Origin: Planctomycetota bacterium
GTDB lineage: Bacteria > Planctomycetota > UBA1135 > GCA-002748355
Reading direction: 5' to 3'
NCBI GenBank assembly: GCA_002685965.1
Contig: NYZE01000144.1
Coordinates: 1-62,555, forward strand
Length of the DNA stretch: 62,555 nt
This document shows positions 44,806 through 55,020 of this stretch, in pieces (within the stretch, counting starts at the first letter, position 1; every line of letters starts with the position of its first letter). The position numbers were made by a program, and so were the translations under genes. The notes under the pieces are model-generated. The model was not told where the DNA came from, made no database searches, and saw only the letters and a program-made list of their open reading frames with translations.

Positions 44806-45894
44806 CTAAGCCTTGTCGTAGCGAATCGCGTGCCCGAACAGGTACGTGATGGCCGGTACCCCGAGCAGCAGGCCCCAGATGCCGGCGAGCTCGTGGCCTA
44901 CCAAGAGGACTATCATCACGACCACCGGGTTGAGCTTGAGGTGGGTGCCGAAGATCAGCGGGTTGAGGACGTAGCCTTCGACGATGTGCACGACGGCGAT
45001 CATGCCGATGGCGAGCAGGACGAGGCTGATTCCGGAGTGATCGAGGGTGACGATGCAGATCGGTAACGTCGAGATGAAGACGCCGGCAACCGGGATGAAC
45101 GAGCAGACAAAAACCACGCCCGAGAGGAATGCGATCTGGGGGATGCCGAGGAACAACATGCCTGTCGCTGTCAGCGCCGTGTTGATGATGGCGATCAGCA
45201 GTTGCGCCTCAAGGAAACGCCCGAGTACTTGGGCGAAGCGAAACACGGTCGTCGAGACTTCGTCGTAGAAGTGTCGTAAGCGGGTCTTCTTGAGGGACTC
45301 TATGCCGCGCGCCATGCGCGGCAGGTCGGCGACGACGAGGAACGCAAACAGCATCGACAACAAGAACGTCGTCGTCGCGGAAGCGGCGTTGCGGAAGATG
45401 CCGAGCAGGAGTCCCCAGGTTTCGTGAAAGCTCGTGCTGGGATCCACCTCTTTGCTCTTGCCGAGGAGCTCACCGAGAATGTCCTTCGCATGGACTTCGT
45501 CGAGCATGTCTTTCATGAACGGGCTAGATGCGCGCTGCTTGTCGAGGAAGTCATTGATGGCTGCCTCGTGCTTGCCCGCGTTCTGAATGAACGAAACAGC
45601 TTGGTTCTTCAACTGTGGGCTGAGCAGCGTCGCCGTCAGCCCGATCACGCCGATCATCGTCAGGAAGACGATCGCAGTGCGCCAACGACGCGACTTGACC
45701 CAGTGCGCGATTCCTTCGACGCCGTGTTCGGCGACGTAGGCGAACACGAAGGTCAGGAACACGAGCGGCAGGAAGTGGCGAAATACCCAAAGGAGCGCGA
45801 AGAACGTGCCCCAGATCAGCGCACGTTTGGCCAACGGGATGAGGTAGTTCCAGGGCGCAGGGAACTCCGACGGATCTTGCACGGTGTCCGACAT
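44806..45894 (-). CDS. AI-2E / PerM-family permease
   Basis: 362-aa polytopic membrane protein. Hydrophobic segments surround a soluble central loop (about 95-175), followed by paired helices, and the conserved C-terminal stretch PLIFGTHLKLNPVVVMIVLL and LLGVPAITYL is typical of the AI-2E transporter family. Proposed roles in relatives include AI-2 export and Na+/H+ antiport; none can be assigned here. It begins 5 bp after the upstream gene on the same strand. Confidence 0.86.
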   Translation of the reverse strand: MSDTVQDPSEFPAPWNYLIPLAKRALIWGTFFALLWVFRHFLPLVFLTFVFAYVAEHGVEGIAHWVKSRRWRTAIVFLTMIGVIGLTATLLSPQLKNQAVSFIQNAGKHEAAINDFLDKQRASSPFMKDMLDEVHAKDILGELLGKSKEVDPSTSFHETWGLLLGIFRNAASATTTFLLSMLFAFLVVADLPRMARGIESLKKTRLRHFYDEVSTTVFRFAQVLGRFLEAQLLIAIINTALTATGMLFLGIPQIAFLSGVVFVCSFIPVAGVFISTLPICIVTLDHSGISLVLLAIGMIAVVHIVEGYVLNPLIFGTHLKLNPVVVMIVLLVGHELAGIWGLLLGVPAITYLFGHAIRYDKA

Positions 45895-45899
45895 GGTGG

Positions 45900-48008
45900 T
45901 CAGTCTGAGCCTCCGGTGGCTCGAAACCAGCCAACTGTGGAGCGGGCGCCCGGTCGGGCGAAGAAGTAGTAGACGCGCTTGGCTCGGGACATGCGGAGAT
46001 CGGGGGTGAAGGCGGCCAGGACGGCAGCGGGTACCTGGATGCCGGTCTCGGCCAGGCGGATCGAAGTGCCGTAGCCGGGACCAAGTAGGACCAGCGTGAC
46101 GTCATCGCCACGCGGGCGGGGCAAGCCCAGTTCGCTGCCGAACGGCATGGGCGCGCCGTCAATCAACGGCACTTCAATCCTGCCGACGCGCGGCAGCACC
46201 TCGAGTCCGAGGACCGCATCTTCGCCAACGCCGGTGACTTCGAAACCCGTCACGCCGACGCGTGACAGCAGGAGCAGCCGCACGTCGTGACTGAGGTCGA
46301 CCTCGAAGGTCCTGGTGTCGCCGTTCTGTTGACCGTCCGCGAAGTTGACGGCGCGCAGGTCGGGCTTGGTGGGCAAGAGCGTGTTCCAGAGTAGAGTGCC
46401 GCGCTGCACGTCGGCTCGTGTCCTGATGCGCACTACCTCGAAGTTGGCGGACGATGTCGCGCCGCCGCGAAAGTCGAAGCGGGCGCTCGAACCGTTGCGG
46501 ACGACGGCGAGGTCTTGTTGGCCCGGTACCTGCGGATTGCGTTCGAACCGACCGACCGTTGGCTGCCAGGACACGAAGTTCCGGGCGCCAGTAGCGGCCC
46601 GCATTGCTCGCCATACCGCGGCGTCGTTGCGCAGTGCCGACTTCGGTGATCGATCTTCGAACACGTAGTTCATGACGACGACGGGACGGTCGACATCGGC
46701 GTAGGGTCGCTGCGCCAGGACGTGTACGCCGCCATTCCAGATGACACCGAGTCCGTTCGGTGCGTCTTTCGGGTGTGACAGCACGACCAGCGGTTGGTCG
46801 GGAGTCACGTCTTCCGCGTAGGCGATGAGCTGCGACTGCACACTCTCGAGGAAGTGGGCCGCTTCGGCTTCGCGTGAAAGTAGCGTGCGCGTCACCGGCA
46901 CAAACGACACGATCCATGCAGCCTGGATCAGCAATGCGCCCTTGGCGAGGCGGCTCTTCGCACGGTCGCGCCACAGCACAACCGTCAGTAGCAACGCCAG
47001 GCTGACCGTGACCGGGTGCACGATGCGGATGCCTTGTAGGTCAGGCCACACCGCAAAAGCGCCGCTCGGTATGAAGTGGGCGAGGATCCAAACGGTACCG
47101 GCGCCGAGCATGGCGAGGCGCGCGCGATTGCTCGCCGCATACGCGAGCACGGTCGTACCGAGTGCGACCGATAGCCATAGCCCCGTGTGTTGTGCGAGCG
47201 GTGCTGCGAAAGGCGAAACCAGGGCCGTGAGCTTGCTCGGCACCGTTGCCGGGTAATGCGTGATCGCTTCGCCCAGGGCGTCACTCGAGCCGCGCGAGAT
47301 GGCGAGGAAGCGGGCCACGACGTAGCCGAGGCCGAGCAGGACGAAGGGTGCTTGTCGTTTGATCAGACTCGACAAGGCGCCGCGACGCACGACGAGATCG
47401 AGTGCGATCAGCGACAGCGGCGTGACGACCGACGTTTCCAGCGTCGCCAAGCCGAGCACACAGAACACGAAGGCGCCCAGGTAGGCGGCGCGCCGACCGG
47501 AGCTCAGGTAGCCGACGAAGCACGCAAGACAAGACAGGCGTAGACACGTTTCCAGGCCCGCGTTGATCGCCGCCACCCAGCCAACAACTTCGCCCTGACA
47601 TGGGTGCAGCGCGAACATTGCTCCACCGAGCACGGCGGCGATGCGCTGCCCGTTGCTCAGGCGCAGGCACAGCCACGCGCACAAGGTGCTCGAGATGAGA
47701 TGTAACACGAGGTTCGCGGCGTGAAACACCGTCGACGCGCCGCCACCGAGCGACAGCAGCGCGCCGTAGGCGACCGCGACGAGGGGACGGTATTGCATCG
47801 TGCCGGCGCGCCACGACACGTCGACGAACTCGTTGCCGATCCGACTCCACGCCACGTCGACGCGATCCTGGTTGGTGTCGAGGAAGGGGTTGAACAGCAG
47901 GTCGTCAGCGCGATACCAACCGTCGAGAGCGGGCGCGAGGATGAAGACCGCGACCAGACCTGGGATCAGCAGGGACACCGCGTCGAGGAGAGGGGACTTC
48001 GAACTCAC
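45900..48008 (-). CDS. Polytopic membrane protein, glycosyltransferase-like (GT39/TMTC-type)
   Basis: About 702 aa from a GTG at 48008; the start is not certain. The first two-thirds have around ten membrane helices. The region HAANLVLHLISSTLCAWLCL, GGAMFALHPCQGEVVGWVAA recalls the membrane core of O-mannosyltransferase/TMTC-like proteins (FALHP followed by E.V.W). The C-terminal 280 residues form a soluble, beta-rich part. The early acidic WYRADD may correspond to the catalytic first loop of such enzymes. Substrate and activity are unknown. It is probably cotranscribed with the AI-2E-type permease. Confidence 0.68.
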   Translation of the reverse strand: MSSKSPLLDAVSLLIPGLVAVFILAPALDGWYRADDLLFNPFLDTNQDRVDVAWSRIGNEFVDVSWRAGTMQYRPLVAVAYGALLSLGGGASTVFHAANLVLHLISSTLCAWLCLRLSNGQRIAAVLGGAMFALHPCQGEVVGWVAAINAGLETCLRLSCLACFVGYLSSGRRAAYLGAFVFCVLGLATLETSVVTPLSLIALDLVVRRGALSSLIKRQAPFVLLGLGYVVARFLAISRGSSDALGEAITHYPATVPSKLTALVSPFAAPLAQHTGLWLSVALGTTVLAYAASNRARLAMLGAGTVWILAHFIPSGAFAVWPDLQGIRIVHPVTVSLALLLTVVLWRDRAKSRLAKGALLIQAAWIVSFVPVTRTLLSREAEAAHFLESVQSQLIAYAEDVTPDQPLVVLSHPKDAPNGLGVIWNGGVHVLAQRPYADVDRPVVVMNYVFEDRSPKSALRNDAAVWRAMRAATGARNFVSWQPTVGRFERNPQVPGQQDLAVVRNGSSARFDFRGGATSSANFEVVRIRTRADVQRGTLLWNTLLPTKPDLRAVNFADGQQNGDTRTFEVDLSHDVRLLLLSRVGVTGFEVTGVGEDAVLGLEVLPRVGRIEVPLIDGAPMPFGSELGLPRPRGDDVTLVLLGPGYGTSIRLAETGIQVPAAVLAAFTPDLRMSRAKRVYYFFARPGARSTVGWFRATGGSD

Positions 48009-48146
48009 GCCAGGAGGAAGACTATAGGCCCCAGAGTGCTTCCTGAACTCTCCTGTGCTCGTTGTCGTTGTGGTGGTCCTTCGACAGCCGATACGTTCCC
48101 CTGTAGCCTCACCGCCTGAGACGCACTCTCGAGCTGCTAGCAACTG

Positions 48147-49526
48147 ATGGCCCACCCGACTCCGCGGTTCTCGTTCAACAAGCCGCTCCTTGTCGTGGAC
48201 GTGGTCGGCCTGCGTCCGAAGGACCTGGACCTCGCGCCTCAGATCCGCGCCGTCGCCGACGGTGGCGGCAGAGTCGAGCCGCTGACGACGATCGTTCCGG
48301 CGGTCACGTGCTCCGTGCAGGCTTCGATACTGACAGGCGTCCGGCCGCAGCAACACGGCGTCGTTGGCAACGGCTGGTACTTCCGTGACCTGTGCCAGGT
48401 CTGGTTGTGGCGCCAGTCGAACAAGCTGGTCCAGGCCAAGGAGATCTATGACTACGGCCTCGAATCCGACGACGACTTCAAGTGCGCCAAGCTGTTCTGG
48501 TGGTTCAACATGTACTCGAGCGCTGCGGTCAGCTTGACGCCGCGACCGCAGTACTTCGCCGACGGTCTGAAGATGCCGGGCCTCTACAGTCGCCCAGCCG
48601 AGCTTGCGGACGAGATTCAGGCGGACCTGGGTCCGTTTCCCCTGTTCCGGTTTTGGGGGCCGGCTGCGGACGTCACGTCGACCACTTGGATCGTCGACGC
48701 ATCGATCCGAACGCTCGAGCGCGAGCGGCCCGACCTGGCGCTCGTCTACCTGCCACACCTCGACTACGACCACCAGCGCTGGGGTCCCGATGATGCTCGT
48801 TCACGCGCGGCGGTGACCGCGGTCGACGTCGAGGCCGGCCGACTCATCGACAGGGCCCGCGCGCTCGGCATGGAAGTGCTGGTAGTGTCCGAGTACGGCA
48901 TCGAGACCGTCGAGCGGCCGGTCTTCCTCAACCGCGACCTGCGGCGGGCGGGCCTGCTCGCGACCCAGCGCACCGCGCACGGAGAGCTCCTGGACTTCGG
49001 CGCTAGCCGAGCTTTCGCGGTGTGCGATCACCAGGTCGGGCACGTCTACGTTGACCGCGACGCTGACCTGTCGCGTGTGCGCGCTGTCGTCGCAGCGATC
49101 GACGGCGTCGACCGCGTACTCGACCGTGGCGAGCAGAGTGAGCTCGGTCTCGATCATGACCGGTCCGGCGAGCTGGTGGCGCTGGCCGAGCGCGACTCGT
49201 GGTTTGCTTACCACTACTGGTTCGACGAAGACCTGCGCCCGGACTTCGCGCCGACCGTCGACATCCACCGTAAGCCCGGCTACGACCCGGCCGAGCTCTT
49301 CCTCGACCCGGGTCTACGTTTCCCGAAACTCGCGCTGGGCTGGCGCCTGCTCCAGAAGAAGCTCGGCTTTCGCTACCTGATGGACGTCATCTCGACCGAC
49401 CCGTCGATGGTGCGCGGCTCGCACGGGTTGCTGCCGAGCGCACCCGACCTCGGACCGGTGTGCATCGCCAGCCCAGGATTGACACTTCCCGACCACCCCC
49501 GCGTCGAGAGCCTGTTGTTCAAGTAG
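48147..49526 (+). CDS. Alkaline-phosphatase-superfamily phosphodiesterase (nucleotide pyrophosphatase type)
   Basis: 459 aa, no signal peptide. Core features of the type I phosphodiesterase family are a first metal Asp in LLVVDVVGL (D18), the nucleophile Thr in PAVTCSVQASILTG (T54) followed by GVRPQQHGVVGN, YLPHLDYDHQRWG for metal ligands, VVSEYGIE replacing the usual SDHG, and RGSHG near the C-terminus. It should hydrolyse a phosphodiester or phosphonate. The altered SEYG segment makes activity slightly less certain. Divergent from the membrane protein upstream. Confidence 0.83.
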   Translation: MAHPTPRFSFNKPLLVVDVVGLRPKDLDLAPQIRAVADGGGRVEPLTTIVPAVTCSVQASILTGVRPQQHGVVGNGWYFRDLCQVWLWRQSNKLVQAKEIYDYGLESDDDFKCAKLFWWFNMYSSAAVSLTPRPQYFADGLKMPGLYSRPAELADEIQADLGPFPLFRFWGPAADVTSTTWIVDASIRTLERERPDLALVYLPHLDYDHQRWGPDDARSRAAVTAVDVEAGRLIDRARALGMEVLVVSEYGIETVERPVFLNRDLRRAGLLATQRTAHGELLDFGASRAFAVCDHQVGHVYVDRDADLSRVRAVVAAIDGVDRVLDRGEQSELGLDHDRSGELVALAERDSWFAYHYWFDEDLRPDFAPTVDIHRKPGYDPAELFLDPGLRFPKLALGWRLLQKKLGFRYLMDVISTDPSMVRGSHGLLPSAPDLGPVCIASPGLTLPDHPRVESLLFK

Positions 49527-49628
49527 CGGCGCTGTTGGTTTCTGTGGCCGATGCACCTAGAAGTAGGCGCATCCTCTTTCTGCATCCCCCTTCTGCAGCG
49601 TCCCGCAAAGCAGCCCCGGAGAACACCA

Positions 49629-50390
49629 GTGCAAGGCAAAGTCGCCGCAGTCTTTGGCATCGCGAATCATCGTTCGATCGCCTGGGGCATAGCCAAAGCC
49701 CTTCACGATTCCGGCTGTAGGCTGGCGCTCAGCTACCAGAACGAGCGCATGGGGCAAAAGCTCGACAAGCTCGCCTCCGAGCTAGGGGATCCGTGGCGCC
49801 GTGAATGCGATGTCACTGACGAGGGTGCGGTCGAGTCGTTCTTTGGCGAGCTGCGTGAGGAACTCGGCGGGCTCGACTACCTCGTGCACTCGGTGGCGTT
49901 CGCCAAGCGCGAGGAGCTCGCCGGCGAGTATCTCAACACGAGCTGGGACGGGTTTGCTCTCGCTCAGGAAGTCTCGGCCTACTCGCTGGTCCGCTTGACG
50001 CGCCACGCCGCTCCACTCATGGAAGGGCGCAACGGCTCGATCATCGCCCTGTCCTATCTCGGCTCTGTGCGCGTCGTGCCGGGCTACAACGTCATGGGCG
50101 TCGCCAAGGCATCGCTCGAATCGAGCATGCGCTATCTCGCCACGGATCTCGGACCCCGCGGGGTCCGGGTTAATGCCGTCTCCGCTGGCCCGATTCGCAC
50201 GCTGTCGGCTTCGGGCGTGGCCGGCTTCACCGACATGCTGCAATACGCCGCCGAGCGGGCGCCGCTCAGGCGCAACGTCACGATCGACGAGGTCGGCAAG
50301 GCCGTGCGCTTCCTGCTGTCGGACGACGCCAGTGGCATTACCGGCCAGGTGCTCTACGTCGACTGCGGCTACGAATCGATGGGCATGTGA
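49629..50390 (+). CDS. fabI: Enoyl-[acyl-carrier-protein] reductase (NADH)
   Basis: 253-aa short-chain dehydrogenase catalysing the last reduction in fatty-acid elongation. GTG 49629 is chosen because the sequence then begins VQGKVAAVFGIANHRSIAWG as in FabI, where the NAD-binding glycine pattern differs from ordinary SDRs. The catalytic residues Y143, Y153 and K160 (SYLGS and GYNVMGVAK) match FabI spacing (Y-x6-Y-x6-K pattern). An upstream in-frame ATG at 49551 gives an unrelated extension. Confidence 0.95.
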   Translation: MQGKVAAVFGIANHRSIAWGIAKALHDSGCRLALSYQNERMGQKLDKLASELGDPWRRECDVTDEGAVESFFGELREELGGLDYLVHSVAFAKREELAGEYLNTSWDGFALAQEVSAYSLVRLTRHAAPLMEGRNGSIIALSYLGSVRVVPGYNVMGVAKASLESSMRYLATDLGPRGVRVNAVSAGPIRTLSASGVAGFTDMLQYAAERAPLRRNVTIDEVGKAVRFLLSDDASGITGQVLYVDCGYESMGM

Positions 50391-50398
50391 CGACCCGG

Positions 50399-51472
50399 CT
50401 ACTGCTTCAGTAGCCGCCGCACTTCCCTGCGCTCACGTTCGTCTTCGAGCTTTGGCAGCGCCCGGCGATACAGGGCTTTCGCCGCGTCATGGTCGCCATC
50501 GACCCACAGCAGTCGCGCCAGGTTCACCAAGGACGGTAGGTGCGTTGCGTCCCGCGCCAGCGTGGCGCGGTAGGTGGCGATCGCCGCGGCGCGGTCGCCG
50601 ACGAGTTTCGACTCGAGGAACAACGCGAGGTTGAAACGCGGCGTCGGGTCGGCCGGCGCCAAACGTGCAGCCTTTTGCCATAGTTCGCGGATGCGGTTCT
50701 TCTCCGCGTCGGGCACGGTGGCGCGTTCGAGGGCCAAGGTGAACCTGCAGTGCGCTTCGCCGGCCGGACCACGTGGATCCTCGGGCTCTCGGATGGATAG
50801 CTCGTGAAAGGCACGCAACGCGCGAGCGAGTGATGTCGCGCGCTCCGCGCTCTGGTCGGGGGCGTCGGCCAGAGACAGGTAACAACGCGCTTCCTGGATC
50901 AGAGCCTCGGTCGGCAAGTCGGGCAGGGCACGCAGTGCCTCGAGGTGAAGCCTTGCCCCGCGCTCTTCGCCGAGCTCCATCGACAGGCGCGCGGCGGCGA
51001 GGAGCGATTCCGGGAGGAAGGCCGACAATGACAGCGCCCGTCGATGGGCAGCGAGTCCCGCTTCGCGATGGCCGTCCACTTCGTAGAAGCGGCCGAGCGC
51101 TGCGTGGGCGTGAGCGCTCTTTGGCGCCAGCCGCGTTGCCCGCAGTAGGGCCGCCTCGGTGTCCTCGAGCTGTGTCACCGACCGAGCAACGGCCTTTAGG
51201 CCGTGCGCCCGCTCGGTCAGCGCCTGTCCGAGTAGGGTCCAGGCCTGGGCCAGCCGCGGGTCGCGCGCGATCAGTGCGCGCGCCGTGCGTTCGGCGCGGT
51301 CGAGGTCTGCAGCGGCGAGGGCTGCCGAGCCCCCCGCAAGCATGGCCTGAGCCTTGGCATCGGGTTTGACAGCACCCTCGACCGGCGCGTCGGCGGCGCG
51401 CTCCGCTGGCGGTGGTGGCACGCTCGTGCACGAAACCAGCCAGATCGAAGCACCCAGGCAGAGGAACCGCAT
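50399..51472 (-). CDS. TPR-repeat lipoprotein
   Basis: 357 aa from the ATG at 51472, giving a lipoprotein signal MRFLCLGASIWLVSC with lipobox LVSC. The mature protein is almost entirely TPR repeats, for example AWTLLGQALTERAHG, AHAALGRFYEVDGHREAG and LPSLVNLARLLWVDGDHDAA. A scaffold in the periplasm is likely. It is divergent from the MoxR gene (47 bp). Confidence 0.87.
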   Translation of the reverse strand: MRFLCLGASIWLVSCTSVPPPPAERAADAPVEGAVKPDAKAQAMLAGGSAALAAADLDRAERTARALIARDPRLAQAWTLLGQALTERAHGLKAVARSVTQLEDTEAALLRATRLAPKSAHAHAALGRFYEVDGHREAGLAAHRRALSLSAFLPESLLAAARLSMELGEERGARLHLEALRALPDLPTEALIQEARCYLSLADAPDQSAERATSLARALRAFHELSIREPEDPRGPAGEAHCRFTLALERATVPDAEKNRIRELWQKAARLAPADPTPRFNLALFLESKLVGDRAAAIATYRATLARDATHLPSLVNLARLLWVDGDHDAAKALYRRALPKLEDERERREVRRLLKQ

Positions 51473-51519
51473 GGCAGGACATCGTGACGCGGGCGCCATG
51501 CGGTTGCTACCCTTCCCGC

Positions 51520-52542
<1,023 letters not shown>

Positions 52543-52554
52543 TCGGGTCGATCC

Positions 52555-52695
52555 TCCCCAACTCCTACCGCTTGGAGGAAAAACGCCTGTTCAGGGAGAT
52601 TCCCGTAGGACAGCGGGAGCACCGCGAGTGCTCTTGCGTCACCGGGGTGTGCAAGGGACGTAGAGGCCCCAGGCTGCTGGCAGGGGGGTTTCTTT
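52555..52695 (+). ncRNA. Structured region upstream of terminator, candidate sRNA or 3'UTR
   Basis: Non-coding segment between the moxR stop and a strong terminator. It contains a perfect 6-bp hairpin (GAGCAC 52617-52622 with GTGCTC 52628-52633) and a second bulged one (CTTGC 52633-52637 with GCAAG 52651-52655, plus CAC/GTG inside). Other short pairings are GGGA/TCCC and CCCG/CGGG. No known RNA family is recognised. In G+C-rich DNA chance hairpins are common, so confidence is low. Confidence 0.3.
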
Positions 52696-52730
52696 GGCGG
52701 CCGGAGGGGGTGTCCGGCCGCCATTTTTTT
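52696..52730 (+). terminator. Strong rho-independent terminator
   Basis: A perfect 10-bp stem GGCGGCCGGA (52696-52705) and TCCGGCCGCC (52713-52722) with a 7-nt G-rich loop, then A and seven T (52724-52730). It ends the moxR transcript or a small RNA before the convergent HD-GYP gene. Confidence 0.92.
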
Positions 52731-52830
52731 AGGCCTGGCGCATCGGCAAGCACCGACCGCGCACACGCACGCAGGTGGAGGTAGATGCAGCAACGGGAAT
52801 GCCCGAAGGGCAGGGGCGTTGCTCTTCCGC

Positions 52831-53916
52831 TCAGCTCCTGTGGCGCGTCACCGCGGGTAGCCCCCCCGACAGATTCGCCTGCATGAGCCCGCCACTGGCG
52901 ATGAGTTCCACGAAGGCCGCGGTCAACTCGGGATCGAGGACACGGCCACTCTCGCTCTGCAGCACCTTGATCGCTTCCGCGTGGGGCAACGGCTCGCGGT
53001 AGGGACGCTCGCTCGTGATCGCGTCGAAGTAGTCGACGAGCTTAACGATGCGGCCGCCGAGCGGAGTCTCCTCGTCGACGAGGCCGTCCGGATAACCGGT
53101 GCCGTCCCAGTTCTCGTGGTGCCGTAGCACCATCGGGAGGATCGGCTCCATGAGCAGAATTGGCTCGAGGATGCGCGCGCCGGCTACTGGGTGCGCCATC
53201 ATGATCTCACGCTCTTGCTTGTTGAGCCGTCCCGTCGAGTTGAGGATGTCGTCGGGCACGCCGACTTTGCCGATGTCGTGCAGCTTTGCCCCGAACGAGT
53301 AGTTCTGGAACTGTTGCTCGGGAAGCTCCAGGAAGCGGCAGAACGCCTTGGTGTATTGCGCGACTCGGTCCGAGTGCTCCTTGGTGTAGGGACTCTTGGC
53401 ATCGATCACGCCGGCAAGGCCGATCATGAAGTCGATCAGATTGTCGCGCTCGACCTTCTTGGTCTCTTCGAGCAGTTGGAACTTCATCGCCTGCTGACGC
53501 AGGTTGCGGTGCTCCCGCACGCGTTGGATCAGGAGTTTGATCTCGTCGATCAGGAAGGGCTTGCGGATGTAGTCGAAGGCGCCGTTCTTGAGCAGTGACA
53601 GCGCGAGATTCGGATCGAGGTAGTCCGTCATCAACACGACGTCCGCCTGGTAGTCGCGCTTCTGGATCTCCTCGATCAACCCGACGCCGCCGAGTCCGTG
53701 CATCGCAAGGTCCACGAACACGAGGAAGACCTCGTCGTGTTGGGCCAGGATGTCGAGCGCAGCCTCACCGCTGTCGGCGAGCAACGGGACCAGCCCCCAG
53801 CTCTCGAGGTTACGGCGGAACGAATGTCGGACTGAGCGCTCCGGGTCGACGACGAGGACCGTGCGGTTCCCCGTGGTGACGAACTCCGGTGGTGTGGCGA
53901 CGTGCGACACTTCCAT
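52831..53916 (-). CDS. Response regulator with HD-GYP domain, probable c-di-GMP phosphodiesterase
   Basis: 361 aa. An N-terminal receiver (about 18-135) has phosphoacceptor D69 in VFVDLAM and K119 in YIRKPF, then a short helical linker, then an HD-GYP domain (about 160-345). HSDRV, GAKLHDIGKVGVPD (HD), a downstream HP..GARIL, and HHENWDGTGYPDGL (the GYP motif) are all present, so c-di-GMP hydrolysis is expected. Phosphorylation by an unlinked kinase probably controls it. Last gene of the leftward run, 90 bp after lptB. Confidence 0.93.
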   Translation of the reverse strand: MEVSHVATPPEFVTTGNRTVLVVDPERSVRHSFRRNLESWGLVPLLADSGEAALDILAQHDEVFLVFVDLAMHGLGGVGLIEEIQKRDYQADVVLMTDYLDPNLALSLLKNGAFDYIRKPFLIDEIKLLIQRVREHRNLRQQAMKFQLLEETKKVERDNLIDFMIGLAGVIDAKSPYTKEHSDRVAQYTKAFCRFLELPEQQFQNYSFGAKLHDIGKVGVPDDILNSTGRLNKQEREIMMAHPVAGARILEPILLMEPILPMVLRHHENWDGTGYPDGLVDEETPLGGRIVKLVDYFDAITSERPYREPLPHAEAIKVLQSESGRVLDPELTAAFVELIASGGLMQANLSGGLPAVTRHRS

Positions 53917-54006
53917 GTCGCAAAGTTCGACACGTCCATCGGGTGGACTTGAGCGCCAATCTCCCGCGCGGACTCACCGTGGATTTACGGTGCGGCTGCC
54001 ACCGGG

Positions 54007-54822
54007 TCACCCGTCGAGGGCGTCTTCTTCTTCTCCGCCCAGTCCTTCGGACACGCTGTCATGCGCGGCTGGCGCGATAGGCCCAAAGCTATCGCCGAGA
54101 TAGACGCGTCGCACCTCCTCGGAGGCGATCAGGGCTGCCGGCGCACCTTCCTTGAGCACCTTGCCCTCATGGATGATGTAGGAGCGTCCTGTGATCTTCA
54201 GGGTTTCGTGGACGTTGTGGTCGGTCAGGAGGATGCCGATGCCTCGGTCGGCGAGGCTGGCGAGGATCTGCTGCACGTCCTGGACCGCCTTCGGGTCGAC
54301 CCCGGAGAACGGCTCGTCGAGCAGGATGAGGTTTGGATTCGTCGCGAGTCCGCGCGTGATCTCGAGGCGACGACGCTCGCCACCGGACAACGTGTCAGCG
54401 ATGCTCTTGCGCAGATTGCCCAGGCTCAACTCGTCGAGCAGTTCCTCGAGGCGTGCCCGGCGCGCTTGCCGTGGGATGCCAATCGCCTCCAGCACCGCGA
54501 GGATGTTGTCCTCCACGCTCATGCGCCGGAAGACGGACGGCTCCTGGGACAGGTAGCCCATCCCGAGCCGCGCCCGCTTGTACATGAAGAGCTTCGTGAT
54601 CTTGCGGCCGCGGAAGAAGACGTCGCCCGCGTCGGCGCGGATCATGCCGACGATCATGCGGAACGTCGTTGTCTTGCCGGCGCCGTTTGCGCCCAGCAAA
54701 CCGACGATCTCGCCGGGCTCGACGTTGAGGCAAACCTCGTCGACTACTCGCCGTCGGCGGTAGGACTTGACCAGGTTCTTGGCCTCCAGCAGAGGCGCGT
54801 GGCTATCAGTTGTGGATTCCAT
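54007..54822 (-). CDS. lptB: LPS export ABC transporter ATP-binding protein
   Basis: 271 aa. Walker A GANGAGKTT, Q-loop YLSQEPSVFRRMS (a LptB-type signature), ABC signature LSGGERRRLE, Walker B LILLDEPFSGVDP, and the H-loop TDHNVHETL. The remaining LptFG/LptC/LptA genes are not nearby. Confirms an outer-membrane-type envelope. A 198-bp gap, with no feature recognised, separates it from lepB upstream. Confidence 0.92.
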   Translation of the reverse strand: MESTTDSHAPLLEAKNLVKSYRRRRVVDEVCLNVEPGEIVGLLGANGAGKTTTFRMIVGMIRADAGDVFFRGRKITKLFMYKRARLGMGYLSQEPSVFRRMSVEDNILAVLEAIGIPRQARRARLEELLDELSLGNLRKSIADTLSGGERRRLEITRGLATNPNLILLDEPFSGVDPKAVQDVQQILASLADRGIGILLTDHNVHETLKITGRSYIIHEGKVLKEGAPAALIASEEVRRVYLGDSFGPIAPAAHDSVSEGLGGEEEDALDG

Positions 54823-55020
54823 GTGGAAAAGGCGCCCCCTCCTGATCGGTCCACCGTATATGCGCTACCGGTTCCCCGCGGTTCATCTGGCCCGCTCGGT
54901 CCAACGCGCTGGCATGACGGTGTTTGCGGCGTCTAAAGAAGATCCAAGGGCCCGATTCGCAAGTGGGGCCAGTGCTGCCAAGCAGTGTGGAAAAGTCGAC
55001 TTCGGTTGTCTCACTGGGCC

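Noticed and set aside
45880..45896. Possible second copy of the 25-bp palindrome (ACGGTGTCCGAC)
   Set aside because: Only one degenerate half matches, and it is the coding start of the AI-2E-type gene.
54823..55020. Possible gene in the lptB-lepB gap
   Set aside because: No frame with a start, ribosome-binding site and coding character on either strand; no RNA gene recognised.
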